NCBI GenBank assembly: GCA_021648585.1
Contig: JAKISM010000058.1
Location: 1 to 12,643 of the forward strand
Length of the DNA stretch: 12,643 bases
Direction: 5' to 3'
From: Devosiaceae bacterium
Lineage (GTDB): Bacteria; Pseudomonadota; Alphaproteobacteria; Rhizobiales; Devosiaceae
Positions 6,496 to 12,643 of the stretch are shown piece by piece. The translations under genes and the position numbers were made by a program. Each line of letters starts with the position of its first letter. Positions within the stretch are counted from its first letter, which is position 1. The notes under the pieces were generated by a model. That model made no database searches. It worked only from the letters and a program-made list of their open reading frames with translations, and was not told where the DNA came from.

Positions 6496-7508
6496 AAAAA
6501 CGCACTCTTGTAAAAGTAAGGAACTTAGATCGTTTATTTGATGTTTCAAAACCATTGCTTAATCGGATAATTGAGCGTGAGGAACGTAAAATTTTACGTG
6601 CGGTTGATGATGTTTCTATTGATATTGAGGAGGGGGAAACTTTTGCACTTGTTGGTGAAAGTGGCTCTGGTAAATCAACAGTTGCAAAAATGGTTGTTGG
6701 TCTGTTGCCTCCAACAAAGGGTAGTATAGAAATTGATGGGATTGATTTAAGCGATAAAAGTAAGGTCAAAGAATTGCGCAAATTGCGCTCTGAAATTCAA
6801 ATGATTTTTCAAGATCCATTTGCTTCGTTAAATCCTCGTTGGCGAGTTGAAAAAATAATTGCTGAGCCAATTCGCTCTTTTTCTTTAGAAAAAAATGAAA
6901 AAGCAATTATTGCTAAAGTTGCAGAACTATTAACATTGGTTGGGCTTGATCCATCTGACGGGCGAAAATTTCCGCATGAATTTTCGGGCGGGCAACGTCA
7001 GCGCATTTGCATTGCACGGGCACTAGCTTCAAAGCCAAAATTTATTGTTTGTGATGAGCCAACTTCAGCACTTGATGTTTCGGTGCAGGCGCAAATTTTG
7101 AACTTGATGAAAGATTTACAAGATGAATTTTCTCTAACATTTTTGTTTATCTCGCACGATCTTTCGGTTGTTCGGCACATGGCAAATAGAATTGGCGTGA
7201 TGTATCTTGGGCGAATAGTTGAAATTTCAAACTCAAAAGACCTATTTGAAAACCCAAAACACCCTTATACAAAAATGTTGTTAGACGCCATTCCTGATCT
7301 TGAAATGAGCGGTAAAAATCGCAATCCGATTGAAGGGGAAATCCCCAACCCAATAGATCCTCCTAAGGGTTGCACGTTTCATCCACGCTGCCCATTTGTA
7401 AATGAGCGTTGTCGCAAAGAAATACCAATGCCGATAGAAAAAGATGGATCAATTATCACTTGTCATGGAGTTGAAGAGGGAAGAATTGGCAAGGAACAGG
7501 GTGCATAA
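6492..7508 (+). CDS. Dpp/Opp-type ABC transporter ATPase (DppF/OppF-like)
   Basis: This second ATPase of the heterodimer is 338 aa. The DppF/OppF style is seen in the N-terminal extension before the core (residues 1-35), the 'GESGSGKS' Walker A (55-62) and 'SLNPRWRVEKIIAEP' after the Q-loop (Q107). The other motifs are complete: signature FSGGQRQR (164-171), Walker B FIVCDEP (184-190) and H222 in 'FISHDLSVV'. The C-terminal region carries C294, C300, C307 and C324, with exactly the same CX5CX6CX16C spacing as its partner. The start ATG overlaps the upstream stop (ATGA). A G-rich ribosome binding stretch (GGGGG, 6477-6481) lies inside the preceding gene. It is the last gene of the five-gene importer operon, with 197 bp to the next start. 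Confidence 0.96.
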   Translation: MKKRTLVKVRNLDRLFDVSKPLLNRIIEREERKILRAVDDVSIDIEEGETFALVGESGSGKSTVAKMVVGLLPPTKGSIEIDGIDLSDKSKVKELRKLRSEIQMIFQDPFASLNPRWRVEKIIAEPIRSFSLEKNEKAIIAKVAELLTLVGLDPSDGRKFPHEFSGGQRQRICIARALASKPKFIVCDEPTSALDVSVQAQILNLMKDLQDEFSLTFLFISHDLSVVRHMANRIGVMYLGRIVEISNSKDLFENPKHPYTKMLLDAIPDLEMSGKNRNPIEGEIPNPIDPPKGCTFHPRCPFVNERCRKEIPMPIEKDGSIITCHGVEEGRIGKEQGA

Positions 7509-7513
7509 TTGTA

Positions 7514-7566
7514 AAAAGCAATAATAAAGTTTTATCATTTGGTAAAAAATGCTTGCTTTTATTTCG
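7514..7566 (+). terminator. Weak terminator-like structure after the peptide importer operon
   Basis: AAAAGCAA (7514-7521) pairs perfectly with TTGCTTTT (7553-7560). Inside the 31-nt loop a second stem TTTTAT/GTAAAA (6 pairs, one wobble) can form. The right arm runs into TTTTATTTC. The stem is almost entirely A-T, and the right arm also overlaps the -35-like element of the next gene, so this is a tentative call. Confidence 0.25.
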
Positions 7567-7583
7567 ACACAAGCGTGTAATAT
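7553..7583 (+). promoter_or_regulatory. Candidate sigma-70-type promoter for the Pot-type binding protein
   Basis: TTGCTT (7553-7558) and TAATAT (7578-7583) resemble -35 and -10 boxes with a long 19-bp spacer. This would place transcription start near 7590, leaving a leader of about 115 nt. An imperfect inverted repeat (ATGCTTG 7549-7555 / CAAGCGT 7570-7576) overlaps the -35 and could be an operator. The spacing is suboptimal and no other evidence supports it. Confidence 0.3.
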
Positions 7584-7592
7584 AAGTTGGCT

Positions 7593-7653
7593 ATAAAGGC
7601 TTTGATGTTCAATATTGAGCATTTTTAGCGCATCTTGTTTTTCTTGCCTTTAT
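7593..7653 (+). promoter_or_regulatory. Inverted repeats in the leader of the Pot-type binding protein
   Basis: ATAAAGGC (7593-7600) is perfectly complementary to GCCTTTAT (7646-7653). It encloses the 18-bp near-palindrome ATGTTCAATATTGAGCAT (7605-7622; one T-G mismatch in each half). In RNA this gives a stem with an inner hairpin. In DNA the inner palindrome looks like a dimeric-regulator site lying just downstream of the candidate promoter. Confidence 0.3.
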
Positions 7654-7705
7654 TAGTTTTTATAATTTGAGATGCAAAATAAATAATAATAATCGGAGGA
7701 AAGAA

Positions 7706-8785
7706 ATGAGATTTCTAAATAAAATATCTAAAATTGCTCTTATTGGTGCAGTTAGCGCTTTTGCTTTTAGTGCAACGCCAACATTGGCTGAAACATTAAG
7801 ACTTTTAACTTGGGGTGGTTATGCGCCTGAAAATGTAATTGATAAATTTACTGCAGAAACTGGTATTAAAGTTGAAGTTACGCTTTCAAATAATGAAGAA
7901 ATGATTGCTAAATTACGTGCAACTGGTGGCGGTGGTTTTGATCTTGCGCAACCATCACAAGATAGAGTTGCTGGCGCTCAAGCTGAATATGATATTTATA
8001 AGCCAATGGATCTTAGCCAAATTGATGCAAGCCAATTCATAACTTCAATGTTAGATGCAACCAAAGGGCAAACAACATTAGATGGTGATGTCTATGGTGT
8101 GCCTCATGTTTGGGGAACTAGTGGTCTAATCGTTGACACTACAAAAGCAGGCGATGTTAAAGATTATCTTGATCTTTGTGATGCTCAATATGAGGGCAAA
8201 ATTTCTTATCGTCTAAAACGCCCAACGCTAATTGGCTTTGCTTTTTCAATGGGTCTAGATCCGTTTGCAGCTTATTCTGATGTTGCAGCCTATACGGAGG
8301 TGATGAATAAGGTTGAGGACAAGCTGATTGAATGTAAAGTAAATGTAAAAACTTACTGGTCAGGTGGCGATGAAATAATGAACCTACTTCGTTCAGGTGA
8401 AGTTGTTGCTGCAATGGCTTGGGATACAGGTGGCTGGAAGCTAAATGCTGATAATCCAGATATCACATTTGTTGCGCCAAAAGCTGGTGCGCTTGGCTGG
8501 ATCGATGCTTTTGTTCTACCTAAAAAAGGTAAAGCAGATGAAGCAGCTTATAAGTGGATTAACTTTGTAATGCAGCCAGAAGTTGCGGCAATGATTACTG
8601 CACAAGCTGGTAACTTTACGGCTTCTCTTGGAGCAGACGCTATGGCTGACGATGCGCTTAAAGCTCGTTTCCAAGGTAGCTTCCCACCAGCAGATATTGA
8701 TAATATCAAATGGTATCCGCCAGTTCCTGCTGGTCTAGAGGCCATTGAAGGTGGTGTTCTTGATCGTGTGAACGCATCTAAATAA
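7706..8785 (+). CDS. PotD/PotF-like ABC solute-binding protein (polyamine type)
   Basis: This periplasmic receptor of a Pot-type importer is 359 aa, the usual size. The ATG at 7706 is chosen over an in-frame TTG at 7667. A strong GGAGG (7695-7699) lies 6 nt upstream of it, and it puts a proper signal peptide at the N-terminus (MRFLNKISKIALIGAVSAF, cleavage probably after 'TPTLA', residue 28). The PotD-like opening 'LRLLTWGGYAPENVIDKFTAETGIKVEV' (31-58) is followed by 'GFDLAQPS'. 'AAMAWDTGG' (W239) and 'LGWIDAF' (W265, D267) align with the aromatic and acidic residues that bind polyamine in E. coli PotD. That supports spermidine or putrescine, although amino-acid-derived or opine ligands occur in the family. 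C158 and C210 might pair. A strong terminator follows, which separates this gene from its ATPase and permeases. Confidence 0.92.
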   Translation: MRFLNKISKIALIGAVSAFAFSATPTLAETLRLLTWGGYAPENVIDKFTAETGIKVEVTLSNNEEMIAKLRATGGGGFDLAQPSQDRVAGAQAEYDIYKPMDLSQIDASQFITSMLDATKGQTTLDGDVYGVPHVWGTSGLIVDTTKAGDVKDYLDLCDAQYEGKISYRLKRPTLIGFAFSMGLDPFAAYSDVAAYTEVMNKVEDKLIECKVNVKTYWSGGDEIMNLLRSGEVVAAMAWDTGGWKLNADNPDITFVAPKAGALGWIDAFVLPKKGKADEAAYKWINFVMQPEVAAMITAQAGNFTASLGADAMADDALKARFQGSFPPADIDNIKWYPPVPAGLEAIEGGVLDRVNASK

Positions 8786-8798
8786 ATAAATATAAGGG

Positions 8799-8831
8799 CG
8801 GCGCTTAAAGTTTGAGCGCCGTTTTTATTTT
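8799..8831 (+). terminator. Strong Rho-independent terminator after the binding-protein gene
   Basis: CGGCGCTTAA (8799-8808) pairs with TTGAGCGCCG (8812-8821) over 10 positions with one T-G wobble and a 3-nt loop. TTTTTATTTT follows directly (8822-8831). This is the best intrinsic terminator in the window. It lies 14 bp after the stop codon and upstream of the rest of the importer genes, so only read-through or a second promoter would express those. Confidence 0.88.
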
Positions 8832-8837
8832 GTATCA

Positions 8838-8951
8838 TAAGATCCTTCACTATCGTTCAGGATGACAGCAGTATAGTTTAGGGTAAGTGACAGTAGTATA
8901 GCTTAGGGTAGTGAAAGAGATTGTCATTCTGAGCGCAGCCGAAGAATCTTA
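8838..8951. repeat. Palindromic repeat element (MITE/REP-like) with internal tandem repeat
   Basis: Two arms of about 30 bp, 8838-8867 and 8922-8951, are inverted copies matching at 21 of 29 aligned positions. The strongest identity is at the outer end (AAGATCC/GAATCTT region) and the inner end (TGTCAT). Between them lie two imperfect direct copies of a 24-25-bp unit (8864-8888 and 8889-8912) sharing GACAG, AGTATAG and TTAGGGTA, with two substitutions and one indel. The TGTCATTCTGAGCG wording resembles, from memory, a palindromic repeat that recurs in many bacterial genomes. Both ends carry TA, which could be a target duplication. It has no coding capacity and sits 21 bp upstream of the next start. 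Confidence 0.7.
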
Positions 8952-8972
8952 GTGCTAATATAAGAGATAATA

Positions 8973-10088
8973 ATGAATGAGAATATTCCTGATTTAGAAA
9001 CTGTTTCAGTTAATAAAAGCTTTGGTGATTTTCGTGCGGTAAAAGACGTTTCTTTTAGTGTTCCTAAGGGTAGCTTTTTCTCAATTCTTGGGCCGTCAGG
9101 TTGTGGTAAAACCACGCTTTTACGCATGGTTGCGGGGTTTTTAGAACCCTCAAATGGTGATATTCTTATTAAGGGAAGATCGGTGGTCAATGAGCCGCCA
9201 AATAAACGCCCCGTTAATATGGTGTTTCAGCATTTAGCGCTTTTTCCAATGATGAATATTTATGAAAATATTGCGTTTGGTCTAAAGCGACGTGGGGAAA
9301 GCGAAAGTGTAATAAAACAAAAAGTTGGTGAAGTGCTTGAAAGGGTTGGTTTGCCCGGAGTTGAAACACGTCAAGCGGATCAGCTTTCTGGCGGACAAAA
9401 ACAACGTATCGCCATTGCACGTTGCATGGTGCTTGATCCTGATGTGCTATTATTAGATGAGCCGCTTGGAGCGCTAGATCTAAAATTGCGTGAGCATATG
9501 AAGGTCGAATTAAAAAAATTACAAAGCGAGTTTAATACCACTTTTATTTATATTACGCACGATCAATCAGAGGCTTTGGTTATGTCTGATCAGGTGGCGG
9601 TGATGAATGAGGGGATATTTGAGCAGGTAGGCTCATCTCGTGAGCTTTATTATAATCCTAAAACCGCCTTTGTTGCTGGCTTTGTTGGCGAGAGCAATGC
9701 TTGGTCTGGCACGGTTGAGCAAGTGAAAAAAGATAGTGTAAAAATTCGCACTAGTTCTGGTTTTACCTTAATGGCGCAAACAAAGGGCGAGGATATTAAA
9801 AAAGGACAAAAAGTAAAAGCCTTTGTGCGCCCAGAATCGGTTCGTTTAGCTCTTAAAGCCAAAGAGATTTCATCTATGGAAAATCGGGTTAAGGGCGTTG
9901 TGGGTAATGTGTTATTTAATGGCGCTAATTCTCGGGTATTAGTTCAAAACCCGATAGATGGCGCAGAAATTGATGTTGCTATTCCGCAAACAGGAGAATT
10001 TGCCTCCTTAGCCAAAGGCCAAACCATTCACATAGGCTGGCAACATGATCAGGCGAGATGTTTTGCTGATAAAAGCGGGGCAAAATAA
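8973..10088 (+). CDS. PotA/PotG-like ABC transporter ATPase
   Basis: This 371-aa cytoplasmic ATPase of the Pot-type importer is typical of the PotA/PotG (MalK-like) class. The motifs are complete: Walker A GPSGCGKTT (40-48), Q-loop Q86 in 'VFQHLALFPMMNIYENIAFGL', signature LSGGQKQR (138-145), Walker B VLLLDEP (158-164), D-loop 'GALD' (166-169) and H-loop H196 in 'YITHDQSEAL'. A TOBE-type regulatory domain follows (about 240-365), with 'VRPESVRL' at 285-292 and 'TIHIGW' at 351-356. It presumably works as a homodimer, since only one ATPase gene is present. The start has a modest AAGAG-type ribosome binding site (8962-8966), 6 nt upstream. A palindromic repeat lies directly upstream, and its last A is shared with the next gene's ATG. 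Confidence 0.95.
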   Translation: MNENIPDLETVSVNKSFGDFRAVKDVSFSVPKGSFFSILGPSGCGKTTLLRMVAGFLEPSNGDILIKGRSVVNEPPNKRPVNMVFQHLALFPMMNIYENIAFGLKRRGESESVIKQKVGEVLERVGLPGVETRQADQLSGGQKQRIAIARCMVLDPDVLLLDEPLGALDLKLREHMKVELKKLQSEFNTTFIYITHDQSEALVMSDQVAVMNEGIFEQVGSSRELYYNPKTAFVAGFVGESNAWSGTVEQVKKDSVKIRTSSGFTLMAQTKGEDIKKGQKVKAFVRPESVRLALKAKEISSMENRVKGVVGNVLFNGANSRVLVQNPIDGAEIDVAIPQTGEFASLAKGQTIHIGWQHDQARCFADKSGAK

Positions 10089-10948
10089 TGATTGGACCAC
10101 GCACCAAACTTGGTCTTATCTTGCTGATGTCACCGCTATTATTGTGGCTAACCACCTTAATAATCATTCCTCATTTAGACATGCTTTATGTCTCATTGCG
10201 TGAGAAGGTCGGGGTGCGGCAATATGAATTTGGTTTTGGTAATTATATGACATTTTTCACCGAGCCGCTTTATTGGAATACATTTGCCCGCACTGCCTAT
10301 ATGTCGATAATGGCAACCGTACTGACATTATTTATTGGTTTTCCTATTTCATATTATATTGCAAAAATTGCCAAAGGACGGCTTAAAATGGCGCTGTTTT
10401 TATTGTGTTTAGTGCCGTTTTGGGTATCCGAATTAGTGCGTACTTTTGGCTGGATGATTTTATTGCGTGAAACGGGTGTTATTTCTAGTTTTTTACAATG
10501 GAGCGGCATTGTCAATCAGCCAGTTGAAATGCTTTATAATGACGCTGCCATTATGGTTGGCTTAGTTTATACTTCAATGTTGTTTATGGTTGTGCCGCTT
10601 GTTACAACGCTTGATAGTTTAGATGATAGTTTAATTGAGGCTGGATATGATTTGGGAGCAAGTGGCTTTGCTATTTTGAAAAATATAGTGATTCCGCACG
10701 CCGTACCCGGAATTGTTACGGGCTCGATTGTGGTATTTATGTTATCATTAGGCAATTATCTCACGCCGATATTATTGGGTGGTAAATCCTCATTGTGGTT
10801 TACTGGTATGATTTATTCGCAATTTATCACCCGCTTTAATTGGGAGCAGGGGGCGGCCTTTGGCTTTTTATTATTGGGGCTTTCTTCGCTTATTGTGTTT
10901 GTCGGACTTAAACTAAGCGGTCAAACTTTAGCAAAGACTATGGGCTAA
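10088..10948 (+). CDS. PotB/PotH-like ABC permease
   Basis: This 286-aa inner-membrane subunit of the Pot-type importer has six predicted helices (about 8-28, 68-92, 100-126, 153-173, 203-230, 255-275). The cytoplasmic EAA loop at about 183-208 ('SLIEAGYDLGASGFAILKNI') is the contact for the ATPase. 'LVPFWVSELVRTFGWMILL' (108-126) and 'LGNYLTPILLGG' (221-232) are typical of the PotB/PotH branch. The ATG shares one base with the ATPase stop (TAATG). A good ribosome binding site, GCGGGG (10075-10080), lies inside the upstream gene, so expression is translationally coupled. It pairs with the next gene to form the channel. Confidence 0.94.
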   Translation: MIGPRTKLGLILLMSPLLLWLTTLIIIPHLDMLYVSLREKVGVRQYEFGFGNYMTFFTEPLYWNTFARTAYMSIMATVLTLFIGFPISYYIAKIAKGRLKMALFLLCLVPFWVSELVRTFGWMILLRETGVISSFLQWSGIVNQPVEMLYNDAAIMVGLVYTSMLFMVVPLVTTLDSLDDSLIEAGYDLGASGFAILKNIVIPHAVPGIVTGSIVVFMLSLGNYLTPILLGGKSSLWFTGMIYSQFITRFNWEQGAAFGFLLLGLSSLIVFVGLKLSGQTLAKTMG

Positions 10949-10973
10949 GATGAAAGGGGTGATGTAATAAATT

Positions 10974-11834
10974 ATGATACCAACCATTAAACAAAACCCA
11001 ATTATAAAACTTATTTACAATTCTTACGTTGTATTGTTCTTTATCTATTTAGCTTTACCGCTTAGCGTTGTTGCAGTTTTTGCTTTTAATGATTCACAAT
11101 TCCCCTCGCTTCCATGGGAGGGTTTTACGCTAACTTGGTTTTTTGGTACTGAGCAGCCTTGGCTTGGGGTGTTTAATGAAAGACGCATAATGCGCTCAAT
11201 AGGCACTTCGGCATTTATTGCGCTTTGTGTTTCCTTTCTATCAATTTTGGTTGGTACAATTAATGCGTTTTTGTTTGAGCGAGCAAATTTTAAGTTTAAG
11301 GGCTTTTTATATGTGCTTATGCTTTTGCCATTAGTTATTCCGGGTATAATATTGGGCATTTCAATTTTGGTATTTTCTAACTTTGTTGCCAATGGGGTTG
11401 AGGACTTAACGGGTTGGGAAATTGAAGCGCTTCGTCCCGGTTTGACATTAGTTGTTTTGGGGCAATTCTCATTCATTACCACAATCGCTACATTGGTAAT
11501 TGCGGCTCGATTAAAGAAATTTGACAGCTCATTAGAAGAAGCAGCGCTTAATCTTGGCGCTAGCCAATGGCAGGCGATTTATCATGTTACATTGCCATTT
11601 TTACGCCCCGCAATGATTGGCGCTGGCATTGTGGCACTATTGATGAGCTTTGAAAATTTCAACACGACTTTAATGCTAGTTGGTTCAGACGCACCACTAA
11701 CTATCACCATGTTTGACAGACTTAAAGAAGGTTCAACCCCAGTATTAAATGCGGTTTCATTATTGCTAATGATTGGCTCTTCGGCTTTAGCGCTTGTGAT
11801 GATATTCTTTCAAAAGACAGATGAAAAACCTTAA
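10974..11834 (+). CDS. PotC/PotI-like ABC permease
   Basis: This second Pot-type permease is 286 aa. Helices lie at about 17-38, 76-100, 110-136, 155-178, 212-232 and 258-279. The EAA loop at about 187-211 reads 'LEEAALNLGASQWQAIYHVT' at its core. 'PLVIPGIILGISIL' (119-132) and 'LMSFENFNTTLMLVG' (223-237) match the PotC/PotI branch. It starts 25 bp after the previous stop. The nearest ribosome binding motif, AAAGGGG (10953-10959), is 14 nt from the ATG, longer than ideal. The earlier in-phase ATG at 10950 is closed by a stop after five codons, so 10974 is the only reasonable start. It is the last gene of the importer. Confidence 0.94.
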   Translation: MIPTIKQNPIIKLIYNSYVVLFFIYLALPLSVVAVFAFNDSQFPSLPWEGFTLTWFFGTEQPWLGVFNERRIMRSIGTSAFIALCVSFLSILVGTINAFLFERANFKFKGFLYVLMLLPLVIPGIILGISILVFSNFVANGVEDLTGWEIEALRPGLTLVVLGQFSFITTIATLVIAARLKKFDSSLEEAALNLGASQWQAIYHVTLPFLRPAMIGAGIVALLMSFENFNTTLMLVGSDAPLTITMFDRLKEGSTPVLNAVSLLLMIGSSALALVMIFFQKTDEKP

Positions 11835-11839
11835 ATATC

Positions 11840-11886
11840 AAAGAATTATTAGTATTATTTGAATAAATTCTTTCATTGTTTTTTTA
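11840..11886 (+). terminator. Weak terminator-like inverted repeat after the Pot-type operon
   Basis: AAAGAATT (11840-11847) and AATTCTTT (11866-11873) are perfectly complementary around an 18-nt loop. A seven-T run (11879-11886 region) follows five bases later. The stem is almost all A-T, so its efficiency is doubtful, but its place right after the last permease suits a terminator. Confidence 0.35.
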
Positions 11887-11980
11887 CTAAATTCATAGTT
11901 TTCATTTCTTTTTTTGCTAATAATAACCTTCTATTATTCTTGATAGAGTAACTTATTGCTAGTTATTTGAAATTGGGTGC

Positions 11981-12538
11981 ATGTTATTGAGAAAAGCTAA
12001 ACAAAAAAAGTCCAAAATATTATCCTTTTTAACACGCAAAACTTTTTTTGTTCGTGATGAAAGAGGCGTTACTGCTGTTGAATTTGGAATATTAGCATTT
12101 CCATTTTTTATTATAATTGCGGCGATTGCAGAAACGGCACTAGTTCTTTTAGCTAGTCAAACATTAGATAATGCTGTTGATGATGCTGTGCGTTTAATTA
12201 GAACAGGACAGGCTGAAACTGCATCTTTCAGCGCTGATGATTTTCGAGCTAAAGTCTGCGGAGAAAGCATTAATCTATTCAAGTGCGATAAGATAAAAGT
12301 ATATGTGCGTGAAATTAATGATTTTGCTTCAGCAAATCCTATTGATCCTCTTGATGTAGATGGTGATTGGGACGTTGTTGAGGTCTATAATGATGGTGCT
12401 GGATCTAGTATAATCATAGCTGAAGCATATTATAAATGGCCAATGGTTACCAGTTTTGTAAGTCTAAATATGTTTAATGCTGGCAATGGCTTTAGGTTAT
12501 TGGGTGCTGCCCGTGTGTGGCGCAATGAGCCGTTTTAG
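11981..12538 (+). CDS. TadE/TadG-like pseudopilin (Flp/Tad pilus)
   Basis: This 185-aa minor pilin-like protein belongs to the tight-adherence (Tad) system. A basic leader (residues 1-29) ends in 'RDERG' and is followed by 'VTAVEFGILAFPFF' and a hydrophobic helix (about 33-58). This is the TadE processing and transmembrane pattern: cleavage by the TadV-type prepilin peptidase after G29, with the hallmark Glu at +5 (E34). The remainder is a periplasmic domain, with C93 and C102 possibly bridged and 'GAARVWRNEPF' at the end. In known Tad systems such proteins are needed for assembly or anchoring of the Flp pilus. The ATG at 11981 has only a weak GGG motif close by, and no clear promoter was found in the 146 bp upstream. 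The next gene, 10 bp downstream, has the same architecture. Confidence 0.88.
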   Translation: MLLRKAKQKKSKILSFLTRKTFFVRDERGVTAVEFGILAFPFFIIIAAIAETALVLLASQTLDNAVDDAVRLIRTGQAETASFSADDFRAKVCGESINLFKCDKIKVYVREINDFASANPIDPLDVDGDWDVVEVYNDGAGSSIIIAEAYYKWPMVTSFVSLNMFNAGNGFRLLGAARVWRNEPF

Positions 12539-12548
12539 GGATAGATAA

Positions 12549-12643
12549 ATGATAAAAATTCTTTCGAAATTAGCTAAAAAGGCTCAGCAATTCCAACTAA
12601 ATGAAAAGGGTGTGGCGGCAGTAGAATTTGCACTTATTCTGCC
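12549..12643 (+). CDS. Second TadE/TadG-like pseudopilin, N-terminus only
   Basis: An ATG at 12549 opens a frame that runs to the right edge (31 full codons). It begins MIKILSKLAKKAQQF and continues to 'NEKGVAAVEFALILP'. The G21|V22 junction with Glu at +5 (E26) is the same prepilin-peptidase site and start of hydrophobic helix as in the preceding gene. A ribosome binding motif AGGGA (12537-12541) lies 7 nt upstream, overlapping the previous stop. The spacing of 10 bp indicates one operon. Whether it is a TadE, TadF or the larger TadG cannot be told, because the body of the protein is outside the window. Confidence 0.85.
   Translation, partial: MIKILSKLAKKAQQFQLNEKGVAAVEFALIL

Noticed and set aside
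7667..7705. A TTG start at 7667 that would lengthen the PotD-like protein by 13 residues
   Set aside because: The extension is rich in Asn/Lys/Arg, would bury the signal peptide, and would place the strong GGAGG (7695-7699) inside the coding region. The ATG at 7706 has ideal spacing to it.
8864..8912. Two direct 24-25-bp repeats considered as a short CRISPR array
   Set aside because: There are only two imperfect copies, directly abutting with no spacers, and no cas gene is nearby.
8921..8961. TTGTCA (8921-8926) with TAATAT (8956-8961) as a promoter for the PotA-like gene
   Set aside because: The hexamers are good individually, but the 29-bp spacing is far too long, and no acceptable partner was found for either.
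11045..11482. A 145-codon open frame on the minus strand opposite the second Pot permease
   Set aside because: It is fully antisense to a clearly recognisable permease, its product shows no familiar domain, and it has no ribosome binding site. The other long antisense frames (for example 2030-2443, 6368-6781 and 5469-5783) were rejected for the same reasons.
1..12643. Defence system, prophage, integron, tRNA/rRNA gene or biosynthetic cluster
   Set aside because: I read both strands and all gaps and saw no phage, recombinase, toxin-antitoxin, restriction, reverse transcriptase or structural RNA signature. The genes are ordinary transport, signalling and pilus functions.

Overview
The window is strongly AT-rich, densely coded on the + strand, and shows no sign of recent large-scale transfer. 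It suggests a low-GC alphaproteobacterium, perhaps Hyphomicrobiales/Rhizobiales-like. The grounds are gene style: paired peptide-type and polyamine-type ABC importers, TadE-like pseudopilins with an ERG|VTAVEF processing site, and GGAGG ribosome binding sites. No rRNA or tRNA is present to settle the taxonomy, so this is an inference.

Layout. (1) Positions 1-1547 hold the 3' part of a PAS-GGDEF-EAL signalling protein. Its GGDEF site is degenerate and its EAL catalytic residues are intact, so it is probably a c-di-GMP phosphodiesterase. (2) Positions 1548-1865 are a 318-bp non-coding stretch with an unusual density of inverted repeats, a possible 12-codon leader ORF and a strong Shine-Dalgarno, all before the next gene. 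(3) Positions 1866-7508 are a complete five-gene Dpp/Opp-type importer: solute-binding protein, two permeases and two ATPases. A strong stem-loop lies between the binding protein and the first permease. (4) Positions 7509-7705 are a second leader with a promoter-like region and palindromes. (5) Positions 7706-11834 are a PotD/PotABC-type importer. Its binding-protein gene ends in a textbook intrinsic terminator, followed by a palindromic MITE/REP-like repeat and then by the ATPase and two permeases. (6) From 11981 to the right edge are two consecutive TadE/TadG-like pseudopilin genes, the second cut by the window end.

How the genes work together. In each importer a secreted binding protein captures solute in the periplasm and delivers it to an inner-membrane permease pair powered by cytoplasmic ATPases. 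The Dpp/Opp-type system has two different ATPases. The Pot-type system has one ATPase gene, presumably acting as a homodimer. In both, the binding protein has the strongest ribosome binding site and is followed by an RNA hairpin or terminator, which fits production of more binding protein than membrane components. The EAL protein and the Tad genes both bear on surface lifestyle (c-di-GMP turnover, pilus adhesion), but nothing here links them directly.

I did not find a convincing new biological system. The most interesting unexplained parts are non-coding: the structured leader at 1668-1848, the repeat element at 8838-8951, and small duplications at gene junctions in the importer operon.
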